Assembly (NCBI GenBank): GCA_035235625.1
Contig: CP141140.1
Span: 56,043,351 to 56,107,350 of the forward strand
Length of the DNA stretch: 64,000 nt
Direction: 5' to 3'
DNA from: Saururus chinensis
Lineage: Eukaryota; Streptophyta; Magnoliopsida; Piperales; Saururaceae
Positions within the stretch are counted from its first letter, which is position 1. Every line of letters begins with the position of its first letter. Made by a program: the position numbers and the translations under genes. This document shows, one piece after another, positions 10,930 through 23,045 of this stretch. Below the pieces are notes generated by a model, which saw only the letters and a program-made list of their open reading frames with translations, was not told the DNA's origin and searched no databases.

Positions 10930-13900
10930 GAGAGTAACTTTTATCTCATGACCATTAGGGGAAAGGGGTCATATTCTTATATTAGTTAGGGGTGTGAGGC
11001 TCAACAGTCAACTCTGCTAAGTGAAACCCTAGTACCTTGACTAAGAGTTCGCAAAGGGGAAAATCAAATATGACTTGACTAAAGGGTTAATTTTAGGATA
11101 GTAAGGGGGCAGAAACACATGACCTAGTAGGAGTGATTCGAGCAAGAGTGTGCGCCCATGGATAGACGAGACTTGCCCAGGTTTGTACCCGATTAGCTTT
11201 AGCCGATAGGTAGGGGTCAAAGGGGATCGATTAAGAGAAAGAAAGATGGGAAACTTGCTGTAGGAAGTGTGAAACTGGATGTCTAGTTGAGCGGGTAAAT
11301 GGGTCATAAACAAGCAAGGTGTGCACCTAACCAATCTGCCGGCCTGCCCACTTAGCTCACTTTGGTGCCAAGTTTAGAGATGACTCAATCTTCTATTTGG
11401 AGTAGGATTATTTCAAATTTGGGATGACATATGCTGATTATCTAAAGATGAGCTTTGAAATGACTCAAACTAGGAAACCAACCAACTTGGAAAACTATTC
11501 CCTATAAGGAGACTCCCCTCTCTCTTCTCCACGCCTCCTCTCTCTATACGCTCTCCTCTCTCTTTATCCTTTCTCTTGGCAGCCTCTTCCTCTTTCCTTC
11601 CCCTTCATTTGCTGAGTTGCTCCTTCATAATTCATCAATTGGAGCATCTTAGAGTTGAAATTACCAAACTGGCACCTTCGTAGAAATGAATAAAAGCTTC
11701 ATCTATAATGTTGGGAGTTGTCTTTGCTCTAAGGTAGGAACTACTTTTTTTCTTCATTAGACTATGGTGAATTAGGTTTGTTCATGCACATTTTGAATGG
11801 ATTAATGTCTTTCATGATGAGTTAATAGTAGTAGCATGTTCTAGGGATTTTGCTTCTTTGTTAAAGACTTAATTTTTATGCATACTTGCTTGTAAATCCA
11901 TGACTTTTTGTTGATTAGAGGAAAGTTTATTATGATGATCATGCTGCTTTTAGTTACTCTAGTCTTTGGAATCATGTTGTTGCTGGTTTTATTGAGTTTC
12001 ATAAAGAAGAAATTCGTGAGCCTATTTGTGGGGTTATTCTATCACTTGTTTCTTGTATGGATTTTATCTGCGTGCTCATGATGGACGGAATTGTTCGGGA
12101 CCTTTGAGTGGGCTTTTGATCCCAATTGTCTCTGAGATCTTTATGACCCTTTCATCTAGGTTCGGTAAAAGTTTCAAAAGTTTTCTCCAAGTTTATCATG
12201 TTCAACTGTCTCTGTTTGTTTGAAACCTAGATTCAGCCCGTGGGCACTATCTCGGGTTTCCAACCTTGTTTTAGAACTTTTTGTTTGTATTTTTGTCTTA
12301 GAAAAATTATTGAACATTGCATTACATATCTAGTTTCATCTCCTAATTGTTGGGAAATTTTAATTAATCCTAATTTATTAGATGTCCTGGATAGTTCTAT
12401 GAATTGGTATTCCAAATAATTTTCGATGTTCCAAAGTAGGGTCTTTTGATCTCAAATTTTTTGTGGTCATATATTTAGAAGTCCTTGATCATATTAAAAA
12501 GACGAGTTAAATTGAGTTAGTTGTCACCAAAATATGACCTTAGTCTCCCAAATGCACTAAAAAGTCAGTAATATGCAATAATTTTTAAAAGTATAAATAA
12601 AATACTATCGATGATCATACTGGGCCCTAGAATTATTTTTGAACACTAGACTTCACCAATTGTTGTGGCCAAAATTTCTTGTTCATTAGACATCTTCAAG
12701 TTTTTTCCCCAAAAATCAAAATCAACAATGGAGTTGAAATTTGGCCTTTTGTACTTTGGGTATTGACGGTAATTATTTTGCATTGTAAATGTGATGTTAC
12801 TCAAAGTAATTACAACATATTTTACTAATTTTTAAATGCAATATGGCATGGGAATGGTTAATATGTGTTGGATACATGCATGATAAGATTTCATGGGATA
12901 TATGCATGCTTCATTGGATAATGATGCGCTTAGTATATGATATCATAATATGTTTGGGATATGATTGTGCTATATATATCCCAAAGTGTGTGTGTAGCAT
13001 AATCATGCATTGATGATGTATGTGATTTATGTATTAATATACTGTGTCCGCTGAAGACATCAAGTTTGGACCACTAGAACGTAGGTGTTACCTACCTATG
13101 AGCATGGTAACATGTATACAAAAGTGCTTCTCTAAAGAACCATTAGGGCTCATGGTCTGAGACATGGGTACCTGTAGGGACCACAAGATTGATATTTTTT
13201 GTACTTAATGATTAGGTTTCACATTTGGCAAGATCAGTTCACCCAAGTCAATCATGTCGCAATCTGTTGATTCGATACAAGTAAATCTTTTGATGAGTTT
13301 TGGTACACAATGTTATACATTAGATATGGGTATCATCAAAACATATAAATAAGATAACAAATGAAAATGAATTGGTTTATAGACATCACAATGCTTATAA
13401 ACGAGATGTGATGACATCACAGTTATTGGGTAAGAGTATAACATAGAAATTAATATGGTGGTTAACCTACCCACTTTGTACTTTTAGCTCAAATAGGATT
13501 TTTTAGAGATGCTGTATGTATAGTATTCAAGTCGTTGTTGCCAGATGCATTTAGGTGGTCAATTGAAGGGTATGTGCTCAATTTTTATTATTTTGAAGTA
13601 TGAATGCTTCTTGTGTTAAATTAATGGAAATGTGACAAACGTACTAGGTGATGTTTAAAGTACATATTTTGGCATTTTTATTGTGTGCTATTTTCAGCAC
13701 AACGATCTTTGTTTATGGTTTTCTAAACATGGTGTTCATCAAATGAATTGTCTTATGCATGGCATTTTGTATGTTTACTTAAATTAAGGGGATAAATGAG
13801 TTTGCTTGAACGCTATATATGATGCATATAGTTACATGTGGTATGGGTTGCATGAAGCGTGTATGAGCATCATAGAGTAGTGTAGATTTAGAGTAAGCCT

Positions 13901-13950
13901 ACTAAGCTTTGGTTCATTGGTAGTTTTCTACCTGCATATTTTTACGCTCA
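10930..13950 (+). other. Decayed LTR-like region
   Basis: No gene is visible. CCCTATAAGGAG near 11501 is TATA-like and is followed by a CT-rich leader (11516-11610), then AT-rich DNA with ATGCATG-type phrases (12840-13060). A similar order of parts (promoter, pyrimidine-rich leader, AT-rich tail) is common in long LTRs of plant Gypsy elements. No clear TG...CA ends or flanking duplication could be fixed. This is inference from composition and order only; an ordinary intergenic sequence is equally possible. Confidence 0.22.
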
Positions 13951-14369
13951 TGTATATAACAATTTTATAAAAGTTGGTTGCGCAAGACTCATACTTCGGA
14001 CTTAATAATTTTATACCTCAAGCTTACTGCTACAGTTCATTAAAAAAGCTGATGTAATTATGCTATTCTTATGAAAATTATTTCTTATACTTTCTAAATT
14101 ATTGGGGAATTGGATGCGACAGACGCACAAAGGTCGGCGACTGTAGGGGTGATGAAGGCCGGACGCGGAAGGATGATTGGAGCAAAAAATTGGATCCGGG
14201 AAGGAATGGGAGAGTGGAGCAGATGTCCACACATAGGATGGCGAGCGTAGACAAAGACTAACTCTTTGGAGCCGGTAAGGGTTGAAAGAGGTGGTACTAG
14301 AGCTAGTCATTGACGGGTGTTGAGAGTGAACCTAGTTACCAAGTTGGGGCACTTGGAGAATAGATTTCT

Positions 14370-14600
14370 GCTTTCCCTATTGGTTGGAATAGAAGAAAAC
14401 ATGGGCTATCATGGAATAGCGCATCCAAACATTCCCCAATTCTGATTTTCTATTTTAAAAGGATAAAGGGCTAAAAGGACATTTGAATTTTTTCCATATT
14501 GCCAGGCCAAATAAAGGAAAATTTCATATTTCTAGATTTTAAATGAAAATGCCATAAAACTTGGAATAACATGATATAAGGTAAATTTGGACAAAAATAC
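14370..14600. repeat. Dispersed repeat, inverted copy near 27930-28070
   Basis: The plus-strand phrase TTTCCATATTGCCAGGCCAA near 14494 matches, in reverse complement, GGCCAGGCAATATGGAAAAA near 28004. Similarity continues on both sides (ATATGAAATTTTCC against ATATGGAATTTTCC). Both lie in AT-rich DNA beside larger elements. This is an unclassified repeat, probably a MITE or a fragment of one. Confidence 0.45.
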
Positions 14601-15264
14601 CCTTGACCGGATATATGGTTTTGTATCGTGTAAAACCCTCACTCAGTGCCCTTGATTTTTTTTACGATTTTTTGTGATTTTTTGCTATTTTTTTGGTCAT
14701 TTTCAACAGGAAAATATGACGATTCGGCATACTTGGTCACAATATTTGTACCCATAGAGTCGGGTGTGAGTTCAGTTGTAGGCCACGGGCCTTGATGCGC
14801 GATTACTGCGCAAAAAAGAGAGAAAGAAAAGGAAACAGAAAGAGAAAGAGAAGAGATAAGTGAAAAAAAAAAAGAATTCTTCCGTCTCAAACGAGCTTGC
14901 CTATTCCAAAAAGAACGAGAAACTGCCCTCCCTTCTATGGTCTTCTCTCTGGAAACTGGCGGCTGCCAATGGGATGTAGGGCCACTGCCGCCGTTTCCGC
15001 CTTGGCGGTGCCACTGCCCCGGGCCCCACGGCTGCTCCGCCCTCTGCCCCATCTCTCCCGATTGGCCCCTTTTCGCACTGTGTATTTTGAGTTTGAGCCA
15101 CCGCCGTGGGCTGCCAAGGGCCGGCCGGGTAGCCATGGCTCCGCCTTGGGTTGGTAATGGCGAGAGGTTGTCCCTCCCGACCCCAGTGAGCCTCCTTTGC
15201 TGCACCACTCCTTGTTTCCTCTCTACCTTGTTTTTGCTGCTGCACTATTTTGGTTAAACAGTAA

Positions 15265-15580
15265 CTGCTGGTGGCGAGCTACGGCCGATTGGACCTCCGT
15301 CCGGCCCCACCTTGGTTCGGTGAAGGTAGTGGACCACCCTCCCTACCCAGTTCAGCCTCTGCCCTTCCTTTCTCCTCTGGCCAGATGCTTCCACCCTCCC
15401 CTGTGCCACCAGTGTTTTGTTTGGTGAAATGGAAGCCGGTGGTTGCGAGCATGGCCGACGGACCTCTGTCTGGCTCCACCCCAGCCTGGTGATGGTTGAG
15501 CCACCATCCTAGCTCAGGTTCACCGGCCCTAGCATAGTCCCACCCCCTCTGCCTCCGCCGCATTCTCATGGTACAGTAAA
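15265..15580 (+). repeat. GC-rich direct duplication of about 155 bp inside the solo LTR
   Basis: TGGTGGCGAGCTACGGCCGA (15269) and the related CGGTGGTTGCGAGCATGGCC (15436) start two diverged copies, both continuing with GACCTCYGTCYGGCYCCACC and then GGTG plus a CCACCxTCC phrase. Further diverged copies may continue to 16500. The long open frames in this part on both strands follow from the GC-rich repeat composition and not from a gene. Confidence 0.5.
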
Positions 15581-16849
15581 AATTGCTCCTTTGTAATATG
15601 TTTGTTAGTCTTTCGCCACTTGCAGCCAATCAGTCACCGATTTGCTTTCATTAGCCCCGTTGTTGACTAGTGACAGTATGGAAACGCCCTGGCTCTGCTG
15701 CGGCTTATCAGCAGTGAGGGGAGACCATTGTTCCCAGCCCCTCTTTGATCGTCCAACCCTTTGTACGATTGACCCTTATTTTACCAATTTTGTGTCATCC
15801 GCCGTAGAACGGCCTCCGACCATATTTGCATTGATTTGCCTCAACCTGGTGATAGTGGGGGCTACTTCCATTGGTCATGGCATGACTATGGGCCCGCTGC
15901 CCTAGTTCCTCCCTAGATATGCCCCTCTTTTTCGACATGAACCAAACTCCCCCTTTGTCGGTTATGTGTTTGATCGTGCTATTCAAAGTGCCACCGTCCT
16001 ACCTCCACTGGACACCATTTGGCCTCTAGTCAGCCTAACTCGACATGACAATGGAAAAAGCCATTTTTGTCAGTCACCACCCTTGGGCATGGCCCTACCG
16101 CCCCTTCCGAGCCTTGGGCCGACACCGTCCAGCCCTCTCCCCCTCCCCTTTGGCTGCGTGTGCAAGTAGCCGCAAGTGTAATTTAGGGTTTAGGCGCCGT
16201 ATTTGTGCCGCCTGACCGTTGGTTACCTCTGCCTCCAAATGGAGTTGACATTAGAGTCCTCAACCACCTCTCCTTTGTCCTCGAGCATTGCCCTATGCTC
16301 TTCGCCCTTATGTGGCCCCTTATTGATGCAAAATCAACATCATTGGGTGTTGTCCATGGCCAATTTTGACGTCTTGCGGCCGGCCGAGTACTTTTCATTC
16401 TCCAGCCGACCTTCAGTGAGTACACCCTCGACATCCGATCGCACCGCCACTTATGTTGGCTTAACCTTTCTCCCGGTTGCCCTATTGTACCGCCATTGGT
16501 TGCAGATTTTTTTGCATTGACTTCTGACACCCCGTTTGGCTGTGATTGTTTCTGGCACTTCCTAAAATCCTCGGGACAATAGTTCTTTCAACTTGGCAAT
16601 GCTTTTGGTCACCAACTCTGCTGTCAACGCCGCCACCATCGTGTTCTCGCCATCAAACGTCATGATTACAAGGTTGGGGAGCTTTGAACTCATAATTTTA
16701 TGATAGCATGATTTGAATGAGTAGCAGCATGCTAGGATTGTATGATTCAATGCTTTGGATTCTAAATCATGATCCGTTTGCATGATGTAAGATAATATAT
16801 TATGCCATGTTGAAATGCATATGACATGCATGTGGGCTGTATGTATGTT

Positions 16850-17380
16850 TGAAGTATGTTGGTAAGCTTCATATATGGATTGAGTATGTGCTAGTGATGG
16901 CTAGCGTGTATGTTCGTAAGCTTCGCATGTGGGATCTGTATGTACTAGTGATGGCTAGCGTGTTTGTTTGTAAGCTTCGTATGTGGATTGAGTATGTGTT
17001 AGTGATGGCTAGCGTGTATGTAGTAAGCTTTGTATGTATATGTATATTCTAGTGATGGCTAGCGTGCTTGTGGTAAGCTTCGTATGTATATGTATGTTCT
17101 AGTGATGGCTAGCGTGTTTGTTAGTAAACTTCATATGTGTATGCATGTGCTAGTGATGACTAGCGTGTTTGTTGGTAAGCTTTGTATGTGTATGTATGTT
17201 CTAGTGATGGCTAGCGAGTATGTTTCTACATATGTGGATTACGTGTGCGCTAGTGATGGCTAGCGAGGATGTTTATACAAATATGGATTATGCATGTGCT
17301 AGTGATGGCTAGCATGCATGTTTGAAGTATGTATGGAGTGTTTGTATGCGCTAGTGATGGCTAGTGAACATGTTTGTAAG
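16850..17380 (+). repeat. Minisatellite of about 51 bp, ten copies
   Basis: The core CTAGTGATGGCTAGCGTG recurs about ten times between 16891 and 17365, spaced roughly 49-56 bp, with the linker GTATGTTxGTAAGCTTCGTA. CTAG...CTAG gives each core a small dyad. The copies are well conserved relative to the surrounding LTR DNA, so the array probably expanded recently or is being homogenised. Repeats and spacers diverge together, which excludes a CRISPR array. Confidence 0.8.
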
Positions 17381-18099
17381 CTATGTATGTATGATGGCTA
17401 TTTGCCTATGTTATGGATATGTATACGTGCATGTGGGAAAAAGTATGGTCGATGGACAGTAAGAGATGATGGAGGTTTTCATTTAGATTTGTTGTGAATG
17501 TGTAAGCGTATGATGAAAGATGGAGGATGTAAGTCTTATGGGCGAGGATTAGAGCGGTTTGTTTGGTTTGGATCATAGCGCATGTTGGGGGATTGTCAGA
17601 TAGTAAGAGTGTGCATAATTGTACATGCATAATGTATAGATTATGAAGTGAAAAGTAATCATAATAAGTGAGGCATAAGTAAGAGGGTGATAACTAGGTT
17701 TGGTTCTGAGGAGCTTAGTTTGATAACATTTGTGTAAGATGTTTTGGCCATAAGGTGGATGGCGGAGTATGTAAAACTGTAAGGATTTGATGTACAATGA
17801 GTTGATCATAATATAAACGGGTTAAGTGAAGTCTGCAGCCCTGACGAACTGGAGTTTCGGATTGGGCTCAGCTTTGGTTTGATCAGTGGAGCATGATATG
17901 TTTGAGAGTTTGTGTGGCATAATTGTACCGCACAATTTACTTAATTCAAACTTAAATTATAAGAAAGCTAATGATAGCGTTGTGAGTTTGAGACATGAGG
18001 GTTCGACAGATTAAGTTCCGTGTTTGAGCCAGCCAAAATGAGTCAACTGAGCATTTCTCATGTCTTGCCATGGTGTTTATCCTATGGGATGTTATCTGT

Positions 18100-18280
18100 G
18101 TGCTGTATAGAGCACCGGACGTCTGATGCTCTATTGAGAGCGATGTATGTTCCCGACTTTGTCTGTGTGCTGTATGAAGCGGAGACGTTTGATGCTCTGT
18201 TGAGAGCAACGTATGTTTTCAATTCAGTCTATGTGCTATATTAAGCCCAAATGTTTGATGCTCTATTGAGTGACATTGTA
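18100..18280 (+). repeat. Tandem repeat of about 62-68 bp, three copies
   Basis: GATGCTCTATTGAGAG-type phrases occur near 18127, 18189 and 18257, each preceded by a GxxGTTTGATG or CGTCTGATG variant and separated by TGTGTGCTGTAT-like linkers. The following 18270-18420 has two copies each of TTCTGCCxAAGAGT and ACTATAAGACYCATTATGG. Confidence 0.6.
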
Positions 18281-18689
18281 TGATTCTGCCCAAGAGTAAC
18301 ATTGTATGTTTCTGCCTAAGAGTGGCACTGACACTATAAGACTCATTATGGTTGGCAATTCTATGGCACTATAAGACCCATTATGGTGGGCAACTGTATG
18401 GCCCCTAAAGTGTGGGCATTTGTGTTTATGTTTGTGCACTCAAGTAGTAGTATCATGGACCTGCTCTTACCTGTTTGATATTGTTCCGCATGAGCATTGG
18501 TGTGTCTTGCCTTTGGAAACGTTCATGACATCTAATCACTCCCCGGAGGTTAAGGTGATGCCCCAATGACATTCTTTTCCTTTTCGACGCTGGAGCTTAT
18601 TAGTTGTAATGAGCTTCAGTGGTCGATAGTATGTGTACGACTATGTGAGTTGGTATGTATGATTATGAGCACGATTGGAGTATGATTCT

Positions 18690-18860
18690 TAGTAAGAATG
18701 TACGAGTAAAGTCATAAAATTAAGGTCATACGAGTAATATTGTACGAGTAAAGTCATACAAGTATGGGTAAGCTGTATGAGTAAGCATATGATTATACGA
18801 GTAAGGTCGTACATGTATGTGTATGTTGAATGAGTAAATGTACGATGGTATGAGTAAGTT
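18690..18860 (+). repeat. TACGAGTAA short-repeat cluster
   Basis: TACGAGTAA and its variants (TATGAGTAA, TACAAGTAT) recur about nine times in 170 bp, often followed by GTCATA or GTCGTA. This is a degenerate short tandem repeat within the putative LTR. Confidence 0.55.
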
Positions 18861-19584
18861 TGTAAGACCCTGAATAAGGGTGTTTGTGGAAGTTTGATTC
18901 GATGGTTTGTTTGGCATGTTTGTATGTGTATGAGCATGATTATGATATGCCTGCTTGCTTCATGTTTGAGTTGCATGAATGCATCTATGTATGGATTTGC
19001 TGAGTTCACTATTTAGAACTCCCCTACTTAGTATTTTCCTACTGAGTGTGAAAATACTCATTACCCTACTTTTTAGCACTGTTGTTTAGGAGGCTTTTGC
19101 AGGTTTGTGACGGAGAACTCCTGGAGATGGATGCTCATTTCCATGGTGGATTGATTCCCTTGGACTCAGGTATACTTGACTCATTGCGAGTATTATTTTG
19201 TGTCATGATCTCTTGTATTGGGTGAGACGAGAATTAAAAGGTGTATGTATTCTGGACTTTTAGTTTGGATCAGACTGTAGATTGTTATGGGACTTGCACT
19301 TAGGGATGCCTGGGAGGGATTTGTATTTAAAGTCTATGATTATAGAAATTTATTCGTACGTTTGTTTTCAAGTAGCGCCTGATGATGTTTAGTTTAGCCG
19401 TACGATGTTTAATCAAATGAGTAAAAATTTGGATGGAAAAATGATTGATGTGTGATGTTTTAAATTTTGAACTATTTTCACAAGTTTTGTATTCGTCATT
19501 TTCCCAATTTATAGCAGTTATATTGCAAAAAAATTTAGTCAATTTTAAGGAAAATGTATGAAAAATCTTAGGCGTTGCACTCAC

Positions 19585-20326
19585 GAAGTATCATTCATTG
19601 GCATACGACGTCAGATGCCGGAGATTCCTCTGATTGAAAAGTCATTTTCGATTGAAAAGTTCGTTCTAATTGAAATGTCCTCTGATTGAGTAGCATTCAC
19701 ATGGTGTGAGAGAAGATTTTGCGACCTATCCTACCAGACATTGAAGATTAGGGTTTTTTGTTCTGGAACGAGTTTGCGAAAAACACTCCAGAGTTAGTTT
19801 TGGAACAAGTTTTTTTTACAAGTTGAGTTTAAAATTGTATGCCCCAAAGCTGGTTCATCTTTGTAGCGAGGTTCCATTTGCGGCGATCCTGGTAAAGGAG
19901 TGTACTTTGTAGAAAAGCAATGCCCAAATGAGGGGTTAATCCATCTTGGAGAACATTAGCGGCAATTTCGTGGTAAGGCCTTTACCAAAATCTACATTGG
20001 ATATTTGTATGCACGATTTTTGATTTGGCATGTATGAGATCACACAACATAGGCAATCGAAGTAGACTATCGTTTGGTTAGAAAGACGATAACTCATATA
20101 TTTTATGTTCAATAAGACACTGGCAACACAATATTCAACCCTTATGATATCGTGTATGAGAGTTCCTCTTCGTGTATGTTCGATAACACGATAGATATAC
20201 TTATCGTATAAAAGAAGTTAGTTAGATAATGTGAAATGATGCGACTATTGATTATGGTCATGACCTATTGTTGATATACATATATTTATCCAATTTTGTA
20301 GACATAAAGTTAGAGTATTACATCAA
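19585..20326. other. Non-coding leader of the Mutator-like element
   Basis: No gene is visible. The left part (19617-19700) has repeated TCTGATTGA and GATTGAAAAGT phrases. From about 20085 the ACACGATA/TATCGTGT motif starts, linking this stretch to the element to its right. No terminal inverted repeat was found. Confidence 0.4.
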
Positions 20327-23045
20327 ATGGCGGAGTCAGTGAAGCTAACAGAAGAGAAGGAGAAGAAAATCTATGGGAGAAGACCTAGTCTAGGAACAAA
20401 TAGTTTCCCACTTGACTATGTCTATCAAAAGACCTTATAGATTCACGTCTGGGATGCAAGGCCATCTTGGTAGAGACTGGGTTCTACCTAGTATATGATT
20501 TCGAGTCCATCATCATCTCCAGGCTGCTCTTGGATGTTCTCATTAGTGAGTGTTGGGATGACTCACATGAGGTCTTCAACATAAGGGGCAAAAGACTACC
20601 CCTTACTGTGGATGAAGTGGCAATAATAATGGGTTTGAGTAGAAAAGGGAACCTGTGTAAATTGAAAAGTAGCAAGGGGAAGGCTGCTTAAGGCAAATGG
20701 CAATTCTACTAGAAGTTCTTCCAAGGGAAGCGACAAGAGAAGACAAGACTTGAAGAAATGTTGAAAGAAGTGGTTGCCGAAACACAGATAGTTTTAGACG
20801 AGGACTTAGCATGGTTGGCTATCGTGCACATAGATGACCTGTCTATTGTGGGGAGCTACAATTGGATTGGTGTCGTACATGATATGTTGATGAGAGGCAT
20901 ATCAACAGTCCATCGGAACATCATGAGCAAATAGGATGAGCGTTCTGCCCCGGTCGGAATTCTGATTTGGGCTTCATTAGTGCTCCAGGTAATGCTCGTA
21001 TGTTTTATACCATGAGAAAGTCCATTGTCGTCAATATACTGATATGATATGCTTACACACATATATATATATCGTCGTATCGCTCACACGATATCAGGTC
21101 AATTGTGTAATTGAGAATACGATGTATAACACCCTATCGTGTGCATGGGTACATGACTAAGTATAATATCGTGTATAGGACATTACACGATGGTTAACTA
21201 TCGTGTTATCGGAAACACGATGTGGTTTCAAAGTATGTTATCGGTAACACTACTAAATTGTCATACTTACGCTACTGACCATTTACACTACTAAACATTT
21301 TCTTTTGTATTATCCGTCAGGTGTGGTTTTATGAGCATACGTCCATATAGGCTCCCAATGGTCCTCTATGCAGCCTAAAGTGCAAGAGGTGGCTTGGATT
21401 TACCCAACTTTTGAGTGACGTGGAGAAGACCGATAAACTTGACCCGGCTGACGAAAAGGCGAGGAAGAAGATTCTAGCTCATCATCGAATAAGGAAGTGG
21501 TACGAGGAGGTCTTCATGAGGATGAAGACAGACTCGCAAATTATTACGCGAATCAAACCAATTGCTGAAGAGGCACACTTGATGGATGGCCAAAGGGTGA
21601 CCCCGAAGGCTAAGAAGGCGGGTATGCAGACTTTCCAGCCAATGAGACCTGTCCGTAAATAGGAAGTATGCGGTAGAATTCATTTGGGTCCCCATCTATC
21701 AAATCAGTTAGTGTTTTACCTGCACGACCAAATGCAATTTAGTAAAGGTTATACGAAAGTGTCTTACATCGTGTTCCCGAGCACACGACACTGTTTGTAT
21801 TCGGGTAACCGGAATCCATGCATGATAACTTATTGTGTTCATGTTAACACGATATTTACGTATGTTGTGTGAACGCAAAATGCGACTGTAGTATAAGCGT
21901 GTAAATGATAACACACCAGACTAACATATTGTGACTCTAAATCAACATTTCGATTATTTTCATGCTTTACCTGCGAGCCAGCATTTGTAGTTCACAGTTA
22001 TGCCCCAATGCTTCAAAATATAACTTGTTATGCTCTTAGGTATAATGTCCACTAAGTCTTTAAATAGGCCATAACATTTTCTCGCATTCCATAGGTGCGA
22101 TGCTAGGGGATGGTTAGTTGACTTCCTTTGGGTTCCACATGAATGATTCGGCACTGACCTCGTGATAGTCACATGATCTCTTATATTTGAAGCCCTTATG
22201 TACTAGCTACAAGAATGATTGGAGCACTTTGCGGCATACGTATTCCGGTTTTCATCCACAACACAGTATGTGAAATTTGCCTTTATTGCTAAGTCGATCA
22301 AGACCCTCTTGAAATGCAACAGGCTTAGAAAATGTGCACCCAATTCGAAGAGCTTCTGGTAATCCTTAGCTTGCAAACTGCCCATCATTAGTTGGTCTTC
22401 ACCAATATTTGGTTCCAACATGTTTAAATCATCGATTGTATCCCAATCTGCCTCCGCCTCAATGTTGACATTACTAGGAACCTTGTTGCTTCAAAATTCT
22501 TTGTGGTCAAACATACTTTCCATGCCAACTATATCATTATCCACTGATCCTTACCCCACATATTTTCAACTTCTTAGCCTTCTTCACCGTCGTAATTACA
22601 AGGGCTATATGGAGGTTTGTAGTTATCAAATGAAGTCCTTGTCCCACCTATTGTTGGTAACAATTACTTTGATCTATTCTGATTAACTTCCATTTCAGAA
22701 TATGTACTCGTTGGATTGGTGAAAGAAGATTGACATGGATTTGTTAAGGGAAAGTTTCTCAGTTCTCCCAATCTACATTGCACGTTATTGTGTTAAAAAA
22801 ATACGATATTAGTCGATATCATGTACTCGGATAACACGCTTACAATTTAAAATGTGTTATCAAAACCACGACATGAATGCATGTCATGTTATTATATCTA
22901 CACTGTAACTCATAATTAATATATCATATGTGTATGTCGTATAATTACTAATGCGATGTATCACATGTCGTGTTTATTTCTTCACACGATATGATTTTAA
23001 CTTAACACAATATGGTCGATATCGTGGTGTCGAGTACACGAAAGA
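20085..23045. repeat. Dispersed ACACGAT/ATCGTGT motif confined to the non-coding parts of the MULE
   Basis: ACACGAT, TATCGTGT and close variants occur many times: near 20127, 20150, 20183, 21088, 21135, 21168, 21185, 21198, 21214, 21768, 21782, 21846, 22803, 22974, 22996, 23020 and 23035. They often form small dyads such as TATCGTGTTATCGGAAACACGA (with an interruption). They cluster before the plus-strand gene, inside its 332-bp intron, between the two genes, and in the gap of the transposase gene, but are nearly absent from the coding-like pieces. Function unknown; repeated transposase- or host-factor binding sites would be one reading. Confidence 0.55.
20327..21662 (+). pseudogene. Plant-mobile-domain-like gene of a Mutator-like element (decayed)
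   Basis: An ATG at 20327 opens MAESVKLTEEKEKKIYGRRP, which stops early at about 20438. In another frame follow GFYLVYDFESIIISRLLLD and VFNIRGKRLPLTVDEVAII with MGLSRKG; the pattern xxGKRLPLTxxDVxxIxGLxxxG is typical of the plant-mobile-domain-like proteins carried next to Ulp1-type peptidases in MULEs. Next come VGSYNWIGVVHDMLMRGIS and PVGILIWASLVLQ up to 20988. A GT-AG intron (20989-21320) then joins the frame to VWFYEHTSI and, after a stop, APNGPLCSLKCKRWLGFTQ, ending with an Arg/Lys-rich part to 21662. At least three stops and several frame changes show it is dead. It converges on the transposase relic to the right. No Ulp1 catalytic His-Asp-Cys part is present. Confidence 0.55.

Larger units (their letters stand above)
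14638..19584 (+). mobile_element. Probable 4.9-kb solo LTR of a Gypsy-type element
   Basis: Identical 5-mers CTCAC lie at 14638-14642 and 19580-19584. The sequence between them ends CTTAGGCGTTGCA and begins TCAGTGCCCTTG, which is roughly inverse to that end, as in LTRs starting TGYAACGCC. Inside, the order is typical of the long LTRs of plant Del/Tekay-like Gypsy elements: a GC-rich 5' half (14890-16520), then AT-rich minisatellites, then a conserved-looking tail (TTGCTGAGTTCACTATTTAG near 18996, a duplicated CTACT phrase, TTATGGGACTTGCAC near 19285). No primer-binding site, polypurine tract or coding domain adjoins it, so it would be a solo LTR left by recombination. The start is imperfect, so age is moderate. 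Family is inferred. Confidence 0.45.

Noticed and set aside
14639-15629. Long open frames on both strands (up to 189 codons)
   Set aside because: They lie in GC-rich tandem repeats of the putative LTR, overlap on opposite strands, and show no domain; GC-rich DNA lowers stop frequency.
16850-17380. Regularly spaced repeats suggesting a CRISPR array
   Set aside because: Plant nuclear context, spacers are themselves related to one another, repeat cores vary, and no cas genes; it is a minisatellite.
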